Shown: positions 1 through 10,038, numbered from the stretch's first letter. The stretch is DNA of 64,000 bases from JAHBNG01 sp039028975 (GCA_039028975.1 JBCCHB010000072.1:1-64000), one strand, 5' to 3'. A program made the numbers and translations. The notes: generated from the sequence alone by a model not told the origin.

Positions 1-2612
1 GTTGCCTCTTCCACCAATGTCTGCAGGAGTGTATTTAAATTATCTTGGGCAACGATATGTAGCGCGGTGTGATGGACTGCATCCAGTTCTTGGGCTTGTT
101 GCCGTTCTTTGCTGTATAGCCTAGCACTCCGGATCACATTGGCCACGTGATTGGCAAAGATCTGAACAAACTGTAATTCTTCATGAGTAAAGTAGTGGGG
201 TGCACGAAAGTTAATATACAGAACCCCGACTTCTTGTAGATGCTCTGACGCCTGGTCCCCTCCTTCGCCCGCTTGCAAAGAGATGCCCACAAAGGCTTTT
301 ATTCCCTCACGCTGGATAAATTTGGCCCGCCGAATTAGAATAAGTGCGTCTTCTTTGATGCTAGAGCTTGGTTCAGGGAGAGAAGTGCTCCTACCCACAG
401 GAAATTCAATGTTACCAACATCTCTATCATGCAAAACCAGCATCCTCTGTTTCCGCACAATAGCTGCCAATCCATGCTCCCGAGGCTTGTCCGTTATATT
501 CGCTAATGTATGATACACGCCGTATGAGCCAATGTTTTCCCTTTGATAAAAGCGCTTCTTCACGGGATCGTAGGGATAGATAACGGTACAATCTGCGTTG
601 GTCAGCGTACAAGCGGCATTGGCTACTTGACGTAGCAAGCTTGCCGGTTGGTGGGTTACATGTCCTGTCAACGTATGTCCCACATCGACCAATTTGCGTA
701 GGGCAAAAGAACGCTCTTGTTGTTGTAGGGCAACTGTAACTTGATTGGCAAATGACTGCATTAATTCTGAGTCAGATTCGCCAAAGGCGCCTATTTCTGT
801 GCTATAAAGGCTCAACACACCAAGCCGCTCGTGATTGCTGCCGATGAGCGGAACGGCCATAAATCCATGCCAGCCCATTTGCTCTGCCTCCACCAGATTC
901 TGGAAGGTTGGCTTGCCCTCATTGATTCGCATATCCTGGCTCTGGATATCTTTGCATACAATTGGCTCTCCCAAAGTTAGGGCATGGGCATTCAGTGAAC
1001 TGCTGGTATCAGTCGATAGACGAGCATCACGCGCATACTCTTTGCGGATTTTCCCGCGCCAAGCCGCAATCCGCATGTAGCGGTCCCCTTCATCTTTGCG
1101 CTGGCTCATCAGCCAGAGGCTGCTATCGGCACCAGTTAAATCACAAGCCGCTTTAACAATGTAGTCTGTCAATGCCTGACTATCTACTGCCTGTAAGGCC
1201 AGCCGACTTAACCCTTGCTGATGCTGAAGAAGCTTATCTCTAGCAATCGCAACGGCCGCTTGGGCACCTAAGGAGAGGAGCAGATCCATATCATCACGAC
1301 TAAAGGCGTTTCGATAACGGCTCTTCAACGTCAATGTGCCGATGGTCTTTTCTCCACGACGCAGCGGTACAGCCAGCTCGGATTGCACAACCGAGCCAGA
1401 AGCCGATTCCTGGCTCGGGAATGGATACCTGCCGTCTAACGTTGGTTCTTTCACCTCACCGCTGATATACGCCATGGCTTTCTGTGCTACCAACCCTGTG
1501 ATCCCCTCGCCAAGTACTGTTTCTGGTTCAGGCTGGATCTCGGCATCTCGATTGACCGGATGCCGAAGAACCAGCACGTCGCGTTCTACATCCAGGAGAT
1601 GGAGCCAACCTGCCCCACCCCCAATTAAGTCAAGGGCTTTGTGTAGAATTTGGTCCAGAATTGTATCCACATCTAATGTGTCAGCAACAGATTGGTAGAT
1701 CTCTTGTAGGGCTTGGGTTCGTTTGGCAAGATCCGTATATTGGATGGCTTCCGCTGACCGAACAGCAAAGGCCCGCAGGTACCGAGTAATGCGTCGTTGC
1801 TCCTGCTCATTTGCATAGACAACTTTTTGGCTTGAATAACTTTCTGCCAGTCCCATCACCCGATCTTTGTGGATCAGTGGGATATAGTAGAGAGAGGACC
1901 ATAGCCCATCAGGTAGCCTACTATTTGGAAGCCTGCTATTTGGGAGTTTGCCATCTGGAGGACTCTTTTCATTTTGGCGCCGGCTTGCACCATTGGCTAC
2001 CAACGAATGATGATTCTCTATATCCAGCGCATGCACCAATACAGGGTCACCCTGTTGGCACAGCTCATACCTCTCCTCGGCATCCAAAGTTAAAGACATG
2101 GCTTTTTGATATTCACTATCTAGATCACCCGCCCAAGCCCCAATGGCAAAGAGCCTTGTTTTGGGTTCAAAGCGCCACACAATGCAGACATCAGATTCTA
2201 AAACTTCTCTCAGATCTCTCGCTACCCGATAGTAGATTTCATTTTGTTCGGCCAAATCTCGGATAATGTCGATCAATTCAGTCATATCCACTGGGCGGCG
2301 CTTGAATGCATACGCGCCCTCAGCCAGCGCATTCATACCACCAGCCGGATCTTGGCCGGTCATAACGATTACAGGCAAGTCTGCGTAGTCGCGACGGATA
2401 TGGGCCAACACGTCGCGCCCTGGTAACTTGGCATCTAACACATAATCTAGCAGCACAGCCGTGTAGGATTGCCGGTGGGTGGCCAAATGCGCCAATGCCT
2501 CTACACCACTCTGAAATTTGGTGACCTCAAAGTCTGCCACATCTTGGAGATAGTCGGCCATACTGTTTAACAGAAGGAGATCATCGTCGATGATCAATAC
2601 ATGGGGTTTCAT
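1..2612 (-). CDS. Receiver plus multi-GAF signalling protein (3' end beyond window)
   Basis: The minus-strand reading frame is open from an ATG at 2612 to the left edge, at least 870 residues. The N-terminus is a response-regulator receiver domain: an acidic cluster at residues 9-11, a phospho-acceptor Asp at about 56 in a VLLDYV context and a VMTGQD strand. It is followed by at least four GAF domains (roughly residues 125-320, 345-500, 515-680 and 690-850) and the start of a fifth at the edge. An effector or kinase domain may lie outside the window. The first GAF holds a short repeated LPNSR stretch, so it was probably lengthened by a small tandem duplication near 1912-1960. It lies about 300 bp downstream of the S1/receiver kinase on the same strand and is a plausible partner. 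The ligand of the GAF domains cannot be told. Confidence 0.85.
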   Translation of the reverse strand, partial: MKPHVLIIDDDLLLLNSMADYLQDVADFEVTKFQSGVEALAHLATHRQSYTAVLLDYVLDAKLPGRDVLAHIRRDYADLPVIVMTGQDPAGGMNALAEGAYAFKRRPVDMTELIDIIRDLAEQNEIYYRVARDLREVLESDVCIVWRFEPKTRLFAIGAWAGDLDSEYQKAMSLTLDAEERYELCQQGDPVLVHALDIENHHSLVANGASRRQNEKSPPDGKLPNSRLPNSRLPDGLWSSLYYIPLIHKDRVMGLAESYSSQKVVYANEQEQRRITRYLRAFAVRSAEAIQYTDLAKRTQALQEIYQSVADTLDVDTILDQILHKALDLIGGGAGWLHLLDVERDVLVLRHPVNRDAEIQPEPETVLGEGITGLVAQKAMAYISGEVKEPTLDGRYPFPSQESASGSVVQSELAVPLRRGEKTIGTLTLKSRYRNAFSRDDMDLLLSLGAQAAVAIARDKLLQHQQGLSRLALQAVDSQALTDYIVKAACDLTGADSSLWLMSQRKDEGDRYMRIAAWRGKIRKEYARDARLSTDTSSSLNAHALTLGEPIVCKDIQSQDMRINEGKPTFQNLVEAEQMGWHGFMAVPLIGSNHERLGVLSLYSTEIGAFGESDSELMQSFANQVTVALQQQERSFALRKLVDVGHTLTGHVTHQPASLLRQVANAACTLTNADCTVIYPYDPVKKRFYQRENIGSYGVYHTLANITDKPREHGLAAIVRKQRMLVLHDRDVGNIEFPVGRSTSLPEPSSSIKEDALILIRRAKFIQREGIKAFVGISLQAGEGGDQASEHLQEVGVLYINFRAPHYFTHEELQFVQIFANHVANVIRSARLYSKERQQAQELDAVHHTALHIVAQDNLNTLLQTLVEEA

Positions 2613-2620
2613 AACAATCC

Positions 2621-2834
2621 TGCCCTGTAAATAAACAAAGATGAAAAGATTAGAAAGATTAAGTCTCTGCACAACCTTCTAATCTTTGTGCGATTTTCAT
2701 CCTTCCGTGGTGCAGTTGGATGAATGATTGTCTGCCCTGTAAATAACAAAGATGAAAAGATTAAGAATCCGCACAATCTTCTAATTTTTGTTCGATTTTC
2801 ATCCGTCCGTGGTACAGTTGGATGAATAAATGTC
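2621..2834. repeat. Imperfect tandem repeat, two units of about 112 and 102 bp
   Basis: The unit begins TGCCCTGTAAATAA and runs through AAAGATGAAAAG to CAGTTGGATGAAT. Starts are at 2621 and 2733, and a third, broken start is at 2835. Each unit contains inverted segments (GATGAAAA with TTTTCATC, and AGATTAG with CTAATCTT), so each could form a hairpin. It fills the gap between the S1 kinase (stop at 2914) and the receiver/GAF gene (start at 2612) and may attenuate or terminate readthrough. Confidence 0.75.
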
Positions 2835-2913
2835 TGCCCTATAATATAGATGACAGATCAAAATGGATTAAGTGTAATTTTTCATTCTCTCCAATGCCAT
2901 TGATCTACGAAAA

Positions 2914-5280
2914 CTACCGATATTCAAGTAAATCCACTGCGAAAGCGCTGCCCATAAACATCACGCTGTCTACTAGACGTACATCTCCGCCCATGGATTC
3001 GACCAAATTCCGACTGATAAAGAGGCCAAGCCCCTGTCCCTCTGCTCTAGATGACGTATCCAGCCGAAAGATCTCTTCCTGACGATGACGGGAGATCCCT
3101 GGCCCGCTATCGATTACGAAAATCTGGACAGGCCTATCTTCCCGTTCTGGCGCATAGTGGGTTTGGATGACAAGAACTCCCCGTTGAAGCAGTGGCTGAT
3201 CTCGTCGCTCGTTGGCCATCTTTTGCATAAACTTTGCCTGCTTTTCCATCTGCTGGATTCCGTTTAAGACCAAGTTAAAGATAATCTGCTCCAAACGTGA
3301 TTGAATGGCTTGAGCTGCGGGCAGATTGGGTTCCAAATCTAGTCGAATCTCAATGGATGCATCCCGTGCTTTGGTCGCCATCTGCCGCTGCACTTTGTTG
3401 ACCAGTGCATTGACATTGATTGCTTCCGTCTCTCCTTGGGCAATACGAGCATATGCCTGGATCAGTTCAGAGATGTCATCGACCACGTCAGTGATCGTCT
3501 CGGTTGCACCCAGGGCTTTGTCAATCTGTTGGGATTGATCCGTTGCCGACGAGGCCAATTGGGCTTTCTGCAAGACCGGTTGGATTCGTGTTGCCTGGAG
3601 TGAGAGGGCGTCGATCTTTGTGCTTAGCTCGTGGAACATGCTACTCAATAGCTGACCTTGCGCGTACCGTACGGCATAGCGTTCCATAAACTCGAGCATG
3701 AGTGACCGTTCTAAGATTACTTGGGCGAATTGTCCAGCAACTCTGGCCTTTTCCTTTAGTGGCTCATCGAACCCTTTTTCCGAGTCATTTAGAAGCAGAA
3801 GTCCATGGCGAACCGGCATATTGGGTACGACCAAGGGAATGCCCAAGGCTGTACGAATGCCCAACAACGGAAAGAAGTTACGGTAGCGGTGAGCATGTGC
3901 ACTGATTTGTGTTTCACTGATTTCTCTTTGCTCTTCTGTGATGATGCGCACCGGACTGTAATAGAGACCATCTTGGCATTGGGTCAACAGGTCACGGGTG
4001 AGAGGTGGATGCAGTGCCATGATCGATGCGAGATGTTGGCTAGAATCAACCTCCACAATCATCACTTGAGAGACGCCTGTCTCCTGTTGAAGCTGAGCCA
4101 GTAATCTATTTAGAGTCTCGTCTTTTGCTCCTTGAGCGAATGCCATAAAACCGAGCTGGCGAATGAAGCTGCCGCGCCCGATGAAGGTCTGTTCATCTAT
4201 AGTGCTCTCTTTATGATCTGTCTCCTCCCAATAGCCATTTTGAAAGTGATGAACCCACTCCTCAATCTCCTCCGGACTTTTATGGGTAAAGGGGAAAAGC
4301 TGGCCATTGATGCGCGGCTGCTGGGCTTGGGTTACGGGTGCAGTACTGGCAAAGAGAACAGCCATTTTCGGATGAGTCTTCAGGAATGTGGATGCTAAGT
4401 CGGGGCCATACTCCCCTCCCAAATTCATATCCACTATCGCCAGGTCATATGCTGGGCCGGTGCTAATACTTGCTAGTGCTTCTTGGCATGAGCGGGCTGC
4501 ATCGATCTCAACGTCAAAGATAGAGCTTAGATGATCCCGAATCGAGGCTATCTGCGCTGAGGAGTCGTCGATGATCAAGATTCTCTCTAAATTTTGTAAC
4601 GGTGCCACATACTTACGGTTGGTTAGACTTTTGCCCGCTTGGGTCGCACTTTGTAAATGAAGGTTGGCCGTTTGCTCCTCAGGCAGGCTGCGGCAGACAG
4701 GTTTGTATAGCTGGTCTATAAAGAGCTCGTACTGAACGACGCTGCGATCCATGCGAGCTTCATCGACCATCTTCAACCGTTTGAGGATGTCAAACTCAAT
4801 TTTTTCTCTTTCATAATCAATCTCCGTAATAACGCCTTGAACCTTATCCCCGATGGCCACCACATCTTTTGGCAGTTGGTGCCGCAGGTGAGGAATATCT
4901 TTGGGACGAACAATGGCATCTATCCCTGGGGCAAGCTGGACAAAGATACCAAAGTTTCGTACATTGACGATTGTACCCACAAGGATATCATCTACCCGGA
5001 ACTGCTCTTTGGCATCCTGCCAGGGATCCACTAATCGACGTAGACTAAGCTCGGCTCTCTCCTTCTGGCCCTTTTCTCGAAGCGGAATGGCCTGAATCTG
5101 CTCCCCGACTCGTAGGTTGGGAAAAGATGCATCAAAGCGTCTGTCCCACGTCATCTCGCGACGGGAAATAAAGCCGGGTTGGTTGGTCGCCTCTACTAGG
5201 ACGCGAAGACCAGTTGACATTACCTCTTGAATTGTGACTGTCGTTGGATGGTTCATTATTAGATCAAACCATAAATTCAT
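2914..5280 (-). CDS. S1 domain-containing receiver/GAF histidine kinase
   Basis: This 788-residue protein opens with two S1-type OB-fold domains (about 12-85 and 95-168; the second has the typical VGTIVNVRNFGIFVQL run). Next come a receiver domain (about 230-345, IIDDSS and AIVDMN), a GAF domain (about 370-540), a dimerisation helix with FHELSTKI supplying the likely phospho-His, and a HATPase domain with N-box (FNLVLNGIQQM), DSGPGI and GQGLGL. No membrane segment or signal peptide is seen, so it should be cytoplasmic. S1 domains normally bind RNA, and having them on a kinase is unusual. The ATG at 5280 has no clear ribosome site; an ATG at 5256 is an alternative. It probably signals to the receiver/GAF protein downstream. 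Confidence 0.88.
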   Translation of the reverse strand: MNLWFDLIMNHPTTVTIQEVMSTGLRVLVEATNQPGFISRREMTWDRRFDASFPNLRVGEQIQAIPLREKGQKERAELSLRRLVDPWQDAKEQFRVDDILVGTIVNVRNFGIFVQLAPGIDAIVRPKDIPHLRHQLPKDVVAIGDKVQGVITEIDYEREKIEFDILKRLKMVDEARMDRSVVQYELFIDQLYKPVCRSLPEEQTANLHLQSATQAGKSLTNRKYVAPLQNLERILIIDDSSAQIASIRDHLSSIFDVEIDAARSCQEALASISTGPAYDLAIVDMNLGGEYGPDLASTFLKTHPKMAVLFASTAPVTQAQQPRINGQLFPFTHKSPEEIEEWVHHFQNGYWEETDHKESTIDEQTFIGRGSFIRQLGFMAFAQGAKDETLNRLLAQLQQETGVSQVMIVEVDSSQHLASIMALHPPLTRDLLTQCQDGLYYSPVRIITEEQREISETQISAHAHRYRNFFPLLGIRTALGIPLVVPNMPVRHGLLLLNDSEKGFDEPLKEKARVAGQFAQVILERSLMLEFMERYAVRYAQGQLLSSMFHELSTKIDALSLQATRIQPVLQKAQLASSATDQSQQIDKALGATETITDVVDDISELIQAYARIAQGETEAINVNALVNKVQRQMATKARDASIEIRLDLEPNLPAAQAIQSRLEQIIFNLVLNGIQQMEKQAKFMQKMANERRDQPLLQRGVLVIQTHYAPEREDRPVQIFVIDSGPGISRHRQEEIFRLDTSSRAEGQGLGLFISRNLVESMGGDVRLVDSVMFMGSAFAVDLLEYR

Positions 5281-5430
5281 GCTACGCAGCGTAAGTAATG
5301 ATACAGACAGATCAGACTATTAAACTGCGCATTCTGGTCTACTGGATGCCTACTGATTAACGGTTGTACTATTCTTTGCCAGAAAGAGCCTTGTCCCGAC
5401 TCTTGACCTACACACTCTGGGGCATTCCAA

Positions 5431-5550
5431 GATACTGTTGGCGAATTCAAAAATGTCCATACGATGTGGAGGTATGCACGCCTCGTGCCGGTTTCTGGCG
5501 CATAGCCGCACGAGGACTGCTCACTTCACAAATAATTCGCCAACAGTACC
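5431..5550. mobile_element. MITE copy 1, 120 bp
   Basis: It begins GATACTGTTGGCGAATT and ends with the near-exact reverse complement, AATTCGCCAACAGTACC (16 of 17 match). Inside is a further inverted pair (CCTCGTGC / GCACGAGG), so most of the element can fold. It matches the copy at 9919-10038 at 107 of 120 positions with no gaps and in the same orientation. Flanks ATTCCAA and ATCCAAG are only a poor target duplication. No transposase is present. Short ORFs here are by-products of the repeat. Confidence 0.85.
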
Positions 5551-5750
5551 ATCCAAGAAGAGGAGACAGAACTTCTCTGACCATCTGCGTAGGTAAACCG
5601 CAGCGTCTGTCCATACCAGGGGAATGGATTCCCTTGGTGCGGTAACGTTCTATTGTAGCGTTGATGATGGGAACTGTTTCGTCAATTATCAGTCGAGCGC
5701 GGTTCACTTAGAACCGAATAAGTCGACTCTAGCCTATATGATCCTAGCAT

Positions 5751-5780
5751 AGATGACCCTGGACCAGATGACCCTGGACT
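5751..5780. repeat. 15-bp tandem repeat, two copies
   Basis: AGATGACCCTGGACC is followed directly by AGATGACCCTGGACT, with a degenerate third unit just before it. It lies between MITE copy 1 and the 3' end of the DUF11 gene. No function is evident. Confidence 0.7.
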
Positions 5781-5863
5781 ATCCGACCACCTACTGAATA
5801 GACAATGTCTATAATAATGACGTGGGGAGAACAGGAAATATTTCATTTGTGGCGCATTGAATC

Positions 5864-8005
5864 CTATCGACCGTTTGACCCACGCCCCAATACATATCCA
5901 GCAATGCCAGACAGCACCGACACCGCGGCATTGGACCCCAAACTTGAGACCATTGCCAAGACCAGCACGGCAGCCACAATGATCACAATGGTAAACATTT
6001 CAACAACTTCGCGGAAGTGGGATTCGAGCTGCTCTTCTAGCATGAGGTAGCGAGCGTAGTAGCCGACGAGGAAGAAGGCACCCAAGATGAGGCCGCCAAC
6101 TAATGTGGCAATAAGGGGAAAGTTTTGCTGTAGAGACGGAATAGCTGCTTCGGCAATGGGCGCTGGCGAGCGTTCTGCTGGCTCCACGGCAAAGTTGGTA
6201 TTGGTGGCGAGCGGTGAGTCCGCCCCGGAGGCGACCACGCTTACCGTCCCATCGATATTGGTTAACTCATTAATGTTGCCAGGAATCTGTAGCTCATAAG
6301 AGAAGGTCTCCACGCCATTAGGTTCTAACGCAGGCCATGTCCAGCCAACAACGCCAGATTGGTCAGTAGGTTCACCTGAGTCGGAGATATTGGCAAGTTC
6401 AGCACCTAGTTGATTGGCAATGGCCGAACTGATCTCCAGATCCGTGGCAGCAACCTTGCCTTCGTTGGCCAGACGAATGAGCACCAGCAGCTTATCTCCT
6501 GGATTGATCTTACCGCCGTTGAGATCTTGAGGGGTAATTTCGATGCTGAGTTCTGGACTATGGATGGTAAAGGAACTTTCTTCGGCAGTGGCTGCCACAA
6601 GATTGTCGGCGGCCAGGGCAGCCTGACTGGTCAGTGTGGATTCACCAACCAGCAGGTCCGAACGCAACGGAAGATCCCAACGAATCTCTCCCTGTTCACC
6701 TGCAGAGAGGGTACCGAGAGACCACAAAATAGCGTTTTCATTGACATCACCATCCGGTGCGCTAAGGGCATCACCATCAACGATGGTATTGAAGACGGTT
6801 GGATCAAAGCGCTGGGTGAGAGACACATTGGTTGCCTCTCCCGTTCCTTTATTGGCATAGGTTAGGACATATTGGACCTTGTCTCCCGGCTTGTATATGC
6901 CTTGCGTCTCTGGTTGGCCTTCTGGCCATTCGATCCGTTGGGTTAATGAAAGCTGGGGCACCTGCACAAGAAGCCGTTGATGCTCAGTGCCAAGGTAGGA
7001 TTGTCCTGCAATTTGAACAAACGAGCGGTTTGTAATCTCGCGACTCTCTCCATAGGCGATGGTGGTACGATACCTGACACACCAGAATTTTCCAGGTCGT
7101 AGGCGGTTGATGGGCCACTCGATGGTCCCCTCGCGCTGTAAAAAGAGCGTTTCCTCGGTTGGTGGCTCGGTGCTGATTACAGTCACACTATCCACACGAC
7201 TTTCGCCCTGGTCGCCTTCAAATAGATCGATCAGTCGCAAATCAGTAAAGATATACCCTGATGTCTCATTTTTTACCATGAGGACAAATTCGGCCGTGCC
7301 GTCAACACCCATAGTTGTGTTGCTTTGCCCTGGACAATCACCAGATTGCCTCGTCTCTTTGGTGACACTCAGCCCGTTGCCTGGAAGTTGGATTTCTACT
7401 GCGCTTGTCGCTTGAACGAGCTCTTGGTTGCCGACTTGGGCCGTGGCTCGGGTAATGACGGGAATGAGGCCCGCGTATCCATCATCCGCCTCATTTAGAT
7501 TTTCTACGGAGGTAAATTGAAACTCATCCTGTGGGGTAGCCAGATAAGTTACTTGCCATTCCTCTTCTGGCAATATCTGGCCAATCTGCCAACGCAAATT
7601 TCCTTGTTCATCTAGAGAGCTACTGGTTGCCTCTTTGTCTTCTTCTTTCTCGTAGGTTTGGCTATTCAGATCAATTTTCAGGTACTCGGTCTCGTGTTCA
7701 GCCACGACGGTTACATTCGTTACCGTCGTGACCCCACTGTTGCGGACCGTTACGTTAAAGCGTAGTGGCGAACCACCCGGCTCAAGCGTTGCCGGAGTAC
7801 CCGCTGGTGCATCGGGCATTTCTAGCTGAATTTGTAGCTGGTGCTCTACATCACTCTGATTATTGGATGCCGCGTGCAGAGGCGATAGGGTACCTAGAAG
7901 AGTGGCGAGATATGGTTTGCTAGATGATAAGGGAGCTATTAGAAGCAGAAGCAGAGGTAGCAGGCAACTCCATAGAAGTTGGTGCAGCTTAAAGTTTTTC
8001 TTCAT
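5864..8005 (-). CDS. Exported DUF11-repeat membrane-anchored protein
   Basis: This is a 713-residue protein with an N-terminal signal segment (KKNFKLHQ, then a leucine-rich core). It has four DUF11/Ig-like beta-sandwich units, each opening with a PGD/PGG-type turn and an N-x-G segment (for example YKPGDKVQYVLTYANKG and INPGDKLLVLIRLANEG), and two C-terminal membrane helices. DUF11 units form surface or cell-wall stalks, so the bulk is probably outside the membrane. The ATG at 8005 directly follows a possible GTG at 8008. The start overlaps the 3' end of the upstream membrane-protein gene, so the two are translationally coupled. The pair is flanked by the two MITE copies. The exact role is unknown. 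Confidence 0.85.
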   Translation of the reverse strand: MKKNFKLHQLLWSCLLPLLLLLIAPLSSSKPYLATLLGTLSPLHAASNNQSDVEHQLQIQLEMPDAPAGTPATLEPGGSPLRFNVTVRNSGVTTVTNVTVVAEHETEYLKIDLNSQTYEKEEDKEATSSSLDEQGNLRWQIGQILPEEEWQVTYLATPQDEFQFTSVENLNEADDGYAGLIPVITRATAQVGNQELVQATSAVEIQLPGNGLSVTKETRQSGDCPGQSNTTMGVDGTAEFVLMVKNETSGYIFTDLRLIDLFEGDQGESRVDSVTVISTEPPTEETLFLQREGTIEWPINRLRPGKFWCVRYRTTIAYGESREITNRSFVQIAGQSYLGTEHQRLLVQVPQLSLTQRIEWPEGQPETQGIYKPGDKVQYVLTYANKGTGEATNVSLTQRFDPTVFNTIVDGDALSAPDGDVNENAILWSLGTLSAGEQGEIRWDLPLRSDLLVGESTLTSQAALAADNLVAATAEESSFTIHSPELSIEITPQDLNGGKINPGDKLLVLIRLANEGKVAATDLEISSAIANQLGAELANISDSGEPTDQSGVVGWTWPALEPNGVETFSYELQIPGNINELTNIDGTVSVVASGADSPLATNTNFAVEPAERSPAPIAEAAIPSLQQNFPLIATLVGGLILGAFFLVGYYARYLMLEEQLESHFREVVEMFTIVIIVAAVLVLAMVSSLGSNAAVSVLSGIAGYVLGRGSNGR

Positions 8006-9638
8006 CACGTTTGCCTTGACCTTCCACTTGAGTCTCTAGTTCTTGATTGACTTGTTCAACTTGTGCTGCTGGCTCGGCTGATACAGATTGCTCGACGGAG
8101 TCGGGTTGATTGGTTTCAACCTGTTCTGGCTGTTCGCCCACTACATCTTGATGCTCCGGCTCAATCGCTGGCTCAATCGCTGGCTCAATCTCTGCCTCTT
8201 GCTCCGCTGATGTATCGCTCGTCGATGTATAAGCCAGTTTGAAGATATCTAATTCAAGATCAAGCAACATGGTTGCAGCTTTTTGAGGCAGACTGAATTC
8301 AATGGCTTTGCGGATACGGCGAAAACGCCCTTCGATCATCGGGTCTGGAGGCGTTGGGTTCTCTTCACGAGAGATCATCCCCTGATATTGCTCAAGCAGT
8401 TTGATATATCGAGTATGCAGTTGCTGGAACTGGGTATTTCGGCTTCGGCGACGCCCTTCAACGTCAAAGAGCCAGAGAATACCCTTTTCGATAGGGCTGA
8501 CCAACAGACCAATCGCGAAGGAAATAACTAGCAAAAGGGGATTTTGCAATGAGATACAGAAAGGTTGGGAGCAAGCAAAATCCGTGTCCGGCAGAACAAG
8601 GCCAGCTATATGATAAAGAATTGCTGTGTAGACAGATGCCTGCAGCAAACGAAAGGCGTATACGCCGAATGGATCGCTTCGGCTTGCTTCGGAACGCTCT
8701 GGGCGCAAGAGAAAAAAAAGCGCATTAAGGGTCGCACCAACCAGCGCAAATCCGGTATAATAATCATTAGAAAACCAGCCAACAGGCCATTCGTATGAAG
8801 GTGATATCAGTGAGAGCCAGTTGCTTAGGTGAAGTATCAGCCAGATGGCAATAGACAGGGTAAGCAAACGATGTTCAGCCAGCCCGGTTGATAGGGCCGC
8901 CCTGTTTTTTGTATCAAAGAACCACAGAATGCCTTGTTCAATTGTGCTAACAAAGAGGCCGATAAGGAACGAGAGAACCAGCCAAAGTGGACTTTGTAGC
9001 GATAGACAGAAGCGCTGGCTGCACTCAGGAACACTCTCGGGCAGAATAAGGCTTGCAATCTGATACAGGATTGCGACATAAATAGTTGATTGGAGCAGAC
9101 GGAAGGCATAGACACCAGGTGGATATCCAGGACTCTGGTCCGAGCCTGAAGTAATCAAGAGTAGAAAGAGCGAATTGAGGGTCGCACCGATTATCGCAAA
9201 TCCGAGATAGTAATCGTTGGAAAACCAGCCAACAGGCCAATTGTATGAAGCCCCTGCCATTGAAATCCAGTTGATCAATAGCAGAAGCAGCCAAACCCCA
9301 GTTGCTCTCATAAATAGACGACGCCCAGCCATGTATTGATTCAGCCTACTCTTGGCTTCAGCATCATTCAAATTTGGATTCGCCCCATCAGGAACAATAT
9401 CGTTGAATAGGGTGCCTGATTCAAGACGAGCCGCATCTCTTTCTAGGTTAATCAGTGTGTGGTATGCCCCAGGGAGATCATCTATGGGTTGCTCCAAGGT
9501 TCGGATACTCGGCCCTATTCTCTCATCAATTTCAGCCGTGGAAAGATTGCTGATGGCGAAGCCTGACGCCAACGACTGGATACGTCGCTCAAGCCAGAAT
9601 TTACGAAGGGCAAACAAGAGTCTTGACAGAATATTCAT
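7989..9638 (-). CDS. Membrane protein with tandemly duplicated four-helix module
   Basis: This 549-residue protein belongs to no family I recognise. A soluble N-terminus (about 1-120) precedes two homologous membrane modules (about 125-280 and 285-430) of four helices each. Both contain WPVGWFSNDYY, a GATLN motif, YAFRLLQ, and a C-S-Q-x-F-C pair before S-L-Q; both end in a helix running into IEQGILWFFD or IEKGILWLFD. A cytoplasmic-looking helical segment follows, then an acidic, Pro/Glu-rich tail with EPAI repeats. Its stop overlaps the start of the DUF11 gene, so the two products probably form one complex at the membrane. Function is unknown. Confidence 0.85.
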   Translation of the reverse strand: MNILSRLLFALRKFWLERRIQSLASGFAISNLSTAEIDERIGPSIRTLEQPIDDLPGAYHTLINLERDAARLESGTLFNDIVPDGANPNLNDAEAKSRLNQYMAGRRLFMRATGVWLLLLLINWISMAGASYNWPVGWFSNDYYLGFAIIGATLNSLFLLLITSGSDQSPGYPPGVYAFRLLQSTIYVAILYQIASLILPESVPECSQRFCLSLQSPLWLVLSFLIGLFVSTIEQGILWFFDTKNRAALSTGLAEHRLLTLSIAIWLILHLSNWLSLISPSYEWPVGWFSNDYYTGFALVGATLNALFFLLRPERSEASRSDPFGVYAFRLLQASVYTAILYHIAGLVLPDTDFACSQPFCISLQNPLLLVISFAIGLLVSPIEKGILWLFDVEGRRRSRNTQFQQLHTRYIKLLEQYQGMISREENPTPPDPMIEGRFRRIRKAIEFSLPQKAATMLLDLELDIFKLAYTSTSDTSAEQEAEIEPAIEPAIEPEHQDVVGEQPEQVETNQPDSVEQSVSAEPAAQVEQVNQELETQVEGQGKRDEEKL

Positions 9639-9918
9639 GTATTATATTTTGCCATTAGATAGCAGATAGGGCAATCTGGCTTTCCGGTCTAATGGGGGGG
9701 AGCATCTCCGTTTGGGGGCAAGTTTGACCTGCTCACTGTGGACGATGTCATTCTGAGCGGGTCGACTCCTCAATTTTCAAGGCCCCTTCAGGCTAGGGAA
9801 GAATCTCTGCTCACATTTGCCCCGAAAGTAAGATACACCGTCTAATGGATAGTGGTTGCACAAAAGACAATTTTGGCGTAAGCTTTCCCAAAGACCATCC
9901 ATTCTTAGGCCATCTAAA

Positions 9919-10038
9919 GATACTGTTGGCGAATTCAAAAAAGTCCATATGATGTGGAGGTAGGCACGCCTCGTGCCGGTTTCTGGCTCGTAACCGCACG
10001 GGGCGTGCTCACTCAACAAACAATTCGCCAACAGTATC
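9919..10038. mobile_element. MITE copy 2, 120 bp, with 7-bp target duplication
   Basis: The terminal inverted repeats are perfect over 17 bp (GATACTGTTGGCGAATT). The exact flanking direct repeat ATCTAAA at 9912-9918 and 10039-10045 is a target-site duplication, so this copy arrived by transposition. Internal GCACGCC / GGCGTGC-type pairing makes a long imperfect hairpin. It sits about 65 bp upstream of the dioxygenase start and could contribute its leader. Confidence 0.9.

Noticed and set aside
2621..2834. CRISPR-like repeat array
   Set aside because: Only two long, imperfect, directly adjoining units exist; there are no spacers and no cas genes.
5364..5707. Short ORFs on both strands over the MITE
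   Set aside because: They follow from the inverted-repeat element, lack ribosome sites and reappear over copy 2.
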